From NCBI GenBank assembly GCA_947628385.1, contig CANQZS010000043.1, forward strand, positions 1-10,851: a stretch of 10,851 nucleotides of DNA. The letters are read 5' to 3'. Each line of letters starts with the position of its first letter. The stretch's first letter is position 1. A program made the translations under genes and the position numbers. The DNA comes from an uncultured Clostridia bacterium. Its GTDB lineage: Bacteria > Bacillota > Clostridia > Oscillospirales > Ruminococcaceae. Below, one piece after another: positions 7,001 through 10,851 of this stretch. Under the pieces are notes generated by a model. The model saw only the letters and a list, made by a program, of their open reading frames with translations. It was not told where the DNA came from and searched no databases.

Positions 7001-8395
7001 ATGAGCTTACAATATATAGGATTAAGCGAAATAAACGGACCTCTTGTTGTTCTTGACAATGTGGAGGGCGTTTCCTACGATGAGGTAACGGAAATACGCC
7101 TTGACGACGGTTCAAAAAGAATAGGCAGAGTTGTTGAGATCTCCGGAAAAAAGGCTGTTTTACAGGTCTTTGAGGGAACGAACGGACTTTCTCTGAAAAA
7201 TACAAAGACGCGTTTTATGGGAAAGCCTATGGAAATGCCGCTTTCTCCGGAAATACTTGGAAGAATATTCAATGGCGCAGGACGTCCTGTTGACGGTCTT
7301 GGTGAGATATTTGCCGAAAAAACGGCTGATATTAACGGAAAACCGCTTAATCCTGTTTCAAGAGCTTATCCGAGAAACTATATCCATACGGGAATTTCAT
7401 CTATAGATGCGCTTATGACTCTTATAAGGGGACAAAAGCTTCCGATCTTTTCAGGTTCAGGACTTTCTCACAATAAGCTTGCTGTTCAGATAGTGCGTCA
7501 GGCTAAGATCGCGGAAAACAGCGGTCAGGATTTTGCAGTGGTTTTTGCGGCAATGGGCGTTAAAAACGACGTTGCGGACTATTTCCGCAGAAGCTTTGAG
7601 GAAAGCGGCGTGCTGCAGAAGGTAGTAATGTTCCTGAATCTTTCCAACGATCCTATTATTGAACGTATACTTACTCCGAGATGCGCTCTTACTGCGGCTG
7701 AATATCTTGCGTTTGAGAAAAATATGCACATTCTGGTAATTCTTACGGATATGACCTCCTACGCGGAGGCTGTGCGTGAATTCTCGTCATCAAAGGGAGA
7801 GATCCCGGGACGTAAAGGATTTCCCGGATATTTATACTCCGATCTGGCTTCCCTTTATGAGCGCGCGGGAATTATAAAGGGTTCCGAGGGTTCGGTAACG
7901 CAGATACCTATTCTTACAATGCCGAACGATGATATTACACACCCTGTGCCCGACCTTACGGGATATATCACGGAGGGTCAGATAGTTCTTGACAGAGGAC
8001 TTGACCAGACCGGCGTTTATCCGCCTATCTCAGTCCTGCCGTCACTTTCACGTCTTATGAAAGACGGAATAGGCGAGGGCTATACGCGCGCCGATCATGC
8101 GGACGTTTCAAATCAGCTTTTTGCCTGCTATGCAAAGGTAATGGACGCAAGAGCATTGGCGTCGGTAATAGGTGAAGATGAGCTTTCCGAGCTCGATAAG
8201 GCTTATATGAATTTCGGAAAGATGTTTGAAAAGTATTTTATAACACAGCGTCCGGACGAGAACCGTTCTATAGACGAAACTCTTGATCTCGGTTGGAGAC
8301 TTCTTTCACTTCTGCCGAAATCTGTGCTTGACCGTGTAAACGAAAAGCTGCTTAATGAAAAATATGATCCTCACGCAGCGGAATTATTTGAATAA
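7001..8395 (+). CDS. ntpB: V-type ATPase subunit B (non-catalytic)
   Basis: The 464-residue protein is subunit B, which alternates with A in the hexameric head. It opens with a beta-barrel (YIGLSEINGPLVVLDNVEGV) and has the family's INGKPLNPVSRAYPRNYIHTGISSID segment. The degenerate P-loop is SGSGLSHNKL (residues 151-160), which lacks the GKT signature as expected for a non-hydrolysing subunit. Arg351 in LPSLSRLMKDGIGEGYTRADH is the arginine finger that reaches into the A catalytic site (equivalent to Arg350 in Enterococcus NtpB). The length is typical (about 455-470). The start is ATG 7001 with AAAGGCGGT at 6985-6993. An ATG at 6973 is in another frame. The gene is intact and sits between A and D as in most A/V-ATPase operons. 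Confidence 0.98.
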   Translation: MSLQYIGLSEINGPLVVLDNVEGVSYDEVTEIRLDDGSKRIGRVVEISGKKAVLQVFEGTNGLSLKNTKTRFMGKPMEMPLSPEILGRIFNGAGRPVDGLGEIFAEKTADINGKPLNPVSRAYPRNYIHTGISSIDALMTLIRGQKLPIFSGSGLSHNKLAVQIVRQAKIAENSGQDFAVVFAAMGVKNDVADYFRRSFEESGVLQKVVMFLNLSNDPIIERILTPRCALTAAEYLAFEKNMHILVILTDMTSYAEAVREFSSSKGEIPGRKGFPGYLYSDLASLYERAGIIKGSEGSVTQIPILTMPNDDITHPVPDLTGYITEGQIVLDRGLDQTGVYPPISVLPSLSRLMKDGIGEGYTRADHADVSNQLFACYAKVMDARALASVIGEDELSELDKAYMNFGKMFEKYFITQRPDENRSIDETLDLGWRLLSLLPKSVLDRVNEKLLNEKYDPHAAELFE

Positions 8396-8433
8396 TATCC
8401 GAACGGTACAGCTTGTGAAAGGAGGCGGCTGCT

Positions 8434-9081
8434 TTGGCAGAACAGGTATTCCCTACAAAAGGAAATCTGCTGAATGCACAGAAATCTCTTGCTCTTGCGA
8501 AAGTGGGATATGAGCTGCTTGATAAGAAGCGTAATATCCTTGTGCGCGAGCTTATGAGTCTTGTAGATAAGGCAAAATCAATGCGTGGAACTATTGAAGA
8601 AACTTACAGAAGAGCTTATTCGGCATTGCAGATCGCCAATATTTCAAGAGGCGTTATAGAAAATATTGCATATGCGGTCCCTGAGGAAAATTCAATTTCA
8701 ATTTCATACCGAAGCGTAATGGGCTGCGAGCTTCCCAAGGTATCCATAGAGGAAAAGAAGCCTGAACTTAATTACGGCTTGCAGTATACCGATTCAAACG
8801 TTGATGTGGCTTACAGATGCTTTGAAAAGGCAAAATATATGTCGGCAGCTCTTGCGGAGCTTGAAAACAGCGTATATCGTCTTACCAATTCCATAAGGAA
8901 AACACAGACAAGGGCAAATGCTTTACAGAATATAGTTATTCCAAGGTATGAGGGAATAGTAAAATTCATCACTAACAGCCTTGAAGAAAAGGAACGTGAG
9001 GAATTTTCACGTATGAAAGTCATTAAAGCTCAGAAGCTCAGCAAGAAAAGATATATCATCAAGGAAAAGTCAAGAATATGA
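8434..9081 (+). CDS. ntpD: V-type ATPase subunit D (central rotor shaft)
   Basis: The 215-residue protein is subunit D, the long antiparallel coiled coil that turns inside the A3B3 head and joins F and C. The N-terminal helix carries the conserved FPTKGNLLNAQKSLALAKVGYELLDKKRNIL stretch (residues 6-36). The C-terminal helix has the TQTRANALQNIVIPRYEG motif (about 160-180) and ends in a basic tail, all standard for the family. The length is normal (about 200-230). The start is TTG 8434, with AAAGGAGG at 8418-8425 and 8 bases of spacing. The protein begins at the expected place with no in-frame ATG nearby. It is the last gene of the operon, and an intrinsic terminator begins 6 bases after its stop. 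Confidence 0.96.
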   Translation: MAEQVFPTKGNLLNAQKSLALAKVGYELLDKKRNILVRELMSLVDKAKSMRGTIEETYRRAYSALQIANISRGVIENIAYAVPEENSISISYRSVMGCELPKVSIEEKKPELNYGLQYTDSNVDVAYRCFEKAKYMSAALAELENSVYRLTNSIRKTQTRANALQNIVIPRYEGIVKFITNSLEEKEREEFSRMKVIKAQKLSKKRYIIKEKSRI

Positions 9082-9086
9082 TATGT

Positions 9087-9116
9087 AAAGGGACGTGAAG
9101 CTCACGCCCCTTTTAT
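9087..9116 (+). terminator. Intrinsic terminator of the ATPase operon
   Basis: CGTGA (9094-9098) pairs with TCACG (9102-9106) around an AGC loop. After an A-C mismatch, GGG (9090-9092) pairs with CCC (9108-9110) and AAA pairs with TTT. The T-rich run TTTTATTTTT (9111-9120) follows. It lies directly after subunit D. The opposite strand has only a short U-run (TTTACAT), so it would work less well for the convergent minus-strand genes, although it is the only candidate for them too. Confidence 0.92.
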
Positions 9117-9118
9117 TT

Positions 9119-9334
9119 TTATGAAAGCCGTATATTGTCGACTTCCTTTCTTGCGATGGCGGCATTTTCTTCATGAGCATTTACTACGCTTCCGTCCGGA
9201 AGAGTAACGTTATCGGTTATAATATTTGTATAATATTTTCCGTTGATCTGTTGGGGATTATTTACGTCTATCTGTGCATAATTACCGTGCTTTATAAGAT
9301 CTCTATACATATCCATTACCTGCTTTCCGGTCAA
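9119..9334 (-). CDS. Small hypothetical protein, coupled to the upstream helical protein gene
   Basis: The 71-residue ORF follows the helical protein gene on the minus strand, and I do not recognise its family. The protein is hydrophilic with no signal or membrane segment. Its middle (NGKYYTNIITDNVTLPDGSVVNAHEENAAIARKE) looks like a small beta-strand unit followed by a helix. An in-frame TAA four codons upstream limits the start to TTG 9334, ATG 9316 or ATG 9310. TTG 9334 overlaps the upstream stop as TTGA, which fits translational coupling but lacks a Shine-Dalgarno. ATG 9310 has an AGGT about 8 bases upstream and may be the real start (63 residues). The TAA stop lies at the edge of the ATPase terminator's T-tract. 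The plausible amino acid composition and tight packing support a real gene, but function is unknown. Confidence 0.55.
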   Translation of the reverse strand: MTGKQVMDMYRDLIKHGNYAQIDVNNPQQINGKYYTNIITDNVTLPDGSVVNAHEENAAIARKEVDNIRLS

Positions 9335-9759
9335 AGATAGCTTTTAAGGTTATCTATATAGCGCTGCTCCTTGGAAAGCATATCCTTGGCTTCCTGAATA
9401 AGCTCAGGCTCTGCTGTAACGGAACGGTTCAGCGCCTTGTTTATCTTGATAACGCCCATATTTGTTCCCTGAATGAGCATTTCTGCAATATGCTGTGTGG
9501 AATTATCCTTTGCACAGTTCATGGTTATACCCATGGAGGTCATCATTTTTGCCATTTTGGAAACAGGCTTGGGAGACATATTTCTGGCTCTCATCTGGCT
9601 TGTAAGCGTGTTCGTCTGATCACTGTAATTGGAAAGCTGCATTCTCAGCTCGCCGCGAAGCTTGGTATCGTGTACCTTGGGAAATATCTTTTTTATAGAA
9701 CCTGTTCCCATTTCGGCGTTCTGATAAAGCGCGTTAAAAAGCTTGCTTTGATCTGCCAT
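9331..9759 (-). CDS. Conserved helical protein, four-helix (ferritin-like) bundle type, function unknown
   Basis: The 142-residue soluble protein is predicted to be nearly all helical, in about four helices (residues 3-26, 31-58, 64-105 and 115-142). It resembles a widespread set of small Firmicutes hypotheticals with the pattern MGxxSI...LR.QL..Y, SKMAKMM.SMGI.MN, and STQHIAEMLIQGTNMGV. The shape recalls ferritin-like bundles. Candidate polar core residues include Glu16, Glu37, His90, Glu93 and Glu131, but no classic di-iron motif pair is certain. Thirteen methionines are present, five clustered at 69-80. The chosen start is ATG 9759 with AAAGGA at 9769-9774 (minus strand). Upstream in-frame codons to 9798 lack a usable site. 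A 62-base inverted repeat lies just upstream. The gene overlaps the following small ORF by TTGA. Confidence 0.75.
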   Translation of the reverse strand: MADQSKLFNALYQNAEMGTGSIKKIFPKVHDTKLRGELRMQLSNYSDQTNTLTSQMRARNMSPKPVSKMAKMMTSMGITMNCAKDNSTQHIAEMLIQGTNMGVIKINKALNRSVTAEPELIQEAKDMLSKEQRYIDNLKSYL

Positions 9760-9781
9760 AGTTATCATTCCTTTCTGGAAA

Positions 9782-9843
9782 ATCAAACGGCGCCGCAAAA
9801 ATTTCTGACTATCATATGAGATGCTTTTACAGTGCCGTTTGAT
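9782..9843 (-). repeat. Inverted repeat in the leader of the helical protein gene
   Basis: ATCAAACGGC (9782-9791) and GCCGTTTGAT (9834-9843) are perfect 10-bp inverted arms. On the minus-strand RNA the stem extends inwards by nine more positions (three Watson-Crick or wobble stretches ending in AAAA with UUUU at 9825-9828/9797-9800). There is one C-A mismatch and two G-U pairs. The 24-base loop contains the palindrome TCATATGA (9812-9819). The inner extension pairs better as minus-strand RNA than as plus-strand RNA. The outer arm ends 7 bases before the AAAGGA ribosome binding site (9769-9774) and is followed by four U residues. It could be a translational or transcriptional control hairpin, or an operator. 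Confidence 0.65.
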
Positions 9844-9930
9844 ATTATTATTTCTTATCCGCAGATCTTTATTTGAGGTATTTATATTGAAATTTGTCAG
9901 GAATCAGTTCTATGACTTCATTTAACCAAT

Positions 9931-9941
9931 ATGTCCGACAT
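9931..9941. promoter_or_regulatory. Small palindrome upstream of the membrane protein promoter
   Basis: ATGTC and GACAT surround a single C, forming an 11-base palindrome whose right end lies 36 bases before the -35 of the 10039 gene. It could be a regulator binding site, but palindromes this short also occur by chance. Apart from this, the inverted repeat and the promoter, 9760-10038 shows no convincing gene. Confidence 0.25.
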
Positions 9942-9977
9942 GGGGGAATAGATGGAATACAAGTTTTCATAATTATA

Positions 9978-10006
9978 TTGAAATTTTTCAAAAAATGATG
10001 TATAAT
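9978..10006 (+). promoter_or_regulatory. Sigma-A-type promoter for the small membrane protein gene
   Basis: TTGAAA (9978-9983) and TATAAT (10001-10006) are separated by 17 bases. The match is 5 of 6 and 6 of 6 to the housekeeping consensus with ideal spacing. A second TATAAT occurs at 10012-10017 but has no matching -35. The start codon at 10039 lies 33 bases after the first -10, which leaves a short leader with AAAGGA at 10025-10030. Confidence 0.78.
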
Positions 10007-10038
10007 AAACTTATAATGTATTTGAAAGGAAAAATTAT

Positions 10039-10605
10039 ATGTCAGACAGATATATTTCAAACAAAAAGGAAAATTTTGTATCAAGGTGTATGAAAGGCAT
10101 AGGCTACTGGCTTCTGGGAAATTTTATGTGCTTTTTTATATGCTCATCAACGGCTTTGTTTATGAGAAGATTCCTTTTTATAAGGATATTTATATCATTC
10201 TGCACGCTTGTGGTAACATTGGGACTGTATTTCAACTGGGCGCATTATGCCGCTAAACGCGATAAGAATGTGGTAAAATTCCACGGAATTGAGTACGACA
10301 GATATATGCCCTTTAAAATGGCGGCAGCAGCTCCGGTATTAAGCTATATAATGCTTGTATGTCTTTATCTGAGCAAATTGAATGTGATTCCTGATATTTT
10401 CAACTACTATCTGCTTGGAAATATGTGGCTGCGTCCATTTGTAACAATGTTTACGGGAGATTTTTCCATAGGTTCCATATCATGGCTCGGTATGATCGGT
10501 ATAACTCTTATGGTTCTTCTTCAGCCGCTGACAATAGCCGTTACTTATATCCTTACCTATAAAGAGGTGGATATAACAAAGATAATTTTCTATAAAAAAC
10601 AGTAA
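10039..10605 (+). CDS. Small integral membrane protein, function unknown
   Basis: The 188-residue protein has four probable membrane segments at about 21-41, 45-66, 94-112 and 147-173. Short basic stretches lie at the N-terminus (SNKKENFVSR), between the first two helices (RRF) and after the second (AAKRDKN). The C-terminus is basic (FYKKQ). This charge pattern suggests that both ends face the cytoplasm. A conserved-looking loop (NVVKFHGIEYDRYMPFK, about 77-93) precedes the third helix. I do not recognise a family, catalytic motif or lipoprotein box. The start is ATG 10039 with AAAGGA at 10025-10030 and a near-consensus promoter. The amidase gene begins 56 bases after its stop with no clear terminator or promoter between, so the two may be co-transcribed, which would hint at a cell-envelope role. 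Confidence 0.8.
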   Translation: MSDRYISNKKENFVSRCMKGIGYWLLGNFMCFFICSSTALFMRRFLFIRIFISFCTLVVTLGLYFNWAHYAAKRDKNVVKFHGIEYDRYMPFKMAAAAPVLSYIMLVCLYLSKLNVIPDIFNYYLLGNMWLRPFVTMFTGDFSIGSISWLGMIGITLMVLLQPLTIAVTYILTYKEVDITKIIFYKKQ

Positions 10606-10648
10606 TACAAGCTTTGATTTTTTCATAATATACAGTAAAACAAGCTGT
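10592..10648 (+). repeat. 24-base imperfect direct repeat between membrane protein and amidase genes
   Basis: Bases 10592-10615 and 10625-10648 match at 20 of 24 positions with a 33-base period; the shared core is ACAGTAA, then one variable base, then ACAAGCT. The first copy spans the stop codon of the membrane protein. The second copy overlaps an interrupted palindrome (AAACA-AGC-TGTTT, 10638-10650) that touches the amidase ribosome binding site. It may be a local duplication or paired regulatory sites. Confidence 0.5.
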
Positions 10649-10661
10649 TTGGAGGTATATT

Positions 10662-10851
10662 ATGAGAAATATCAAATGGAATGTTGCCTTTGTCGTTCTT
10701 ACATTTCTTGCATGTGTAGGTGTGATATGCTACGCTGCCGTTCAGATAGACGAGGTAGTGACGGTCGACAGCGATATTGTGGAGCAAAACGATGATTATG
10801 TCATCGTCCTTGATGCCGGACATGGAGGTATTGATGGAGGGTGTTCCACTG
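10662..10851 (+). CDS. N-acetylmuramoyl-L-alanine amidase (Amidase_3, CwlD-like), N-terminal part
   Basis: The first 63 codons are present and the gene runs off the window. Residues 1-5 are a short charged start, and residues 6-27 form a hydrophobic segment (WNVAFVVLTFLACVGVICYAAV) that is a signal anchor. No obvious cleavage site is seen, and the LACVG does not fit a clear lipobox. After an acidic linker the catalytic domain begins with YVIVLDAGHGGIDGG. His54 in this motif is the first zinc ligand of the Amidase_3 family, which cuts the bond between muramic acid and the stem peptide in peptidoglycan. The motif and short N-terminus resemble CwlD, the spore-cortex amidase, but other amidases share it, so I leave the symbol empty. 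The start is ATG 10662 with GGAGGT at 10651-10656. Confidence 0.85.
   Translation, partial: MRNIKWNVAFVVLTFLACVGVICYAAVQIDEVVTVDSDIVEQNDDYVIVLDAGHGGIDGGCST

Noticed and set aside
9760..9798. Upstream extension of the helical protein to 9798
   Set aside because: The added codons (RRRLIFQKGMIT) are read from the inverted repeat and ribosome binding site; ATG 9759 has AAAGGA at proper spacing.
9490..9819. 109-codon plus-strand frame opposite the helical protein gene
   Set aside because: The product is rich in His, Cys and Gly with no family pattern; the minus-strand gene has the better ribosome binding site and conserved-looking protein.
1..10851. CRISPR arrays, tRNA or rRNA genes, insertion sequences, attachment sites
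   Set aside because: No regularly spaced repeats, cloverleaf-like segments, intact transposase frames or terminal repeats with target duplications were seen on reading both strands.

Overview
The window holds a complete operon for an A/V-type (V-type) ATPase of the kind found in anaerobic Firmicutes. Flanking it are the end of an unrelated conserved gene and a short stretch of small, poorly characterised genes. Moderate GC content, AGGAGG-type ribosome binding sites, frequent GTG/TTG starts, a V-type instead of an F-type ATPase, a UPF0210/PFL-family neighbour and a CwlD-like cell-wall amidase all suggest a Clostridia member, probably Oscillospiraceae (Ruminococcus-like). The genus is an inference; no marker in the window proves it.

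Layout: 1-291 is the 3' end of a UPF0210/DUF711 gene. 292-443 is a spacer with a strong hairpin and a weak candidate promoter. 444-9081 is the ATPase operon, all on the + strand, in the order G/H, C, I, K, F, E, A, B, D. It is closed by a clear intrinsic terminator at 9087-9116. 9119-9759 holds two minus-strand genes convergent with the operon: a small unknown ORF and, upstream of it, a helical four-helix-bundle-type protein with a long inverted repeat in its leader. 9760-10038 is the divergent control region, with a near-consensus promoter for the + strand gene at 10039, a small four-helix membrane protein of unknown function. From 10662 the window enters the start of an N-acetylmuramoyl-L-alanine amidase and ends inside it.

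How the genes work together: A and B form the catalytic/regulatory hexamer, D and F the central shaft, and C the collar that docks the shaft on the K ring. G/H and E make the peripheral stalks, and I is the stator membrane subunit that carries ions against the K ring. All nine core subunits are present and the key residues are intact: the A-subunit P-loop Lys237 and Glu260, the B-subunit Arg351 finger, Arg563/Arg615 of I, and Glu135 of K. The enzyme should therefore be functional, either as an ion pump or as an ATP synthase. The K subunit lacks the glutamines expected of a sodium-binding site, which leans towards proton coupling.

I did not find a clearly undescribed system. The points most worth checking are the duplicated but carboxylate-less first hairpin of K (with a possible signal-peptidase site), the subunit order of the operon, the leader inverted repeat before the minus-strand helical protein, and a 24-nt direct repeat leading to the amidase ribosome binding site.
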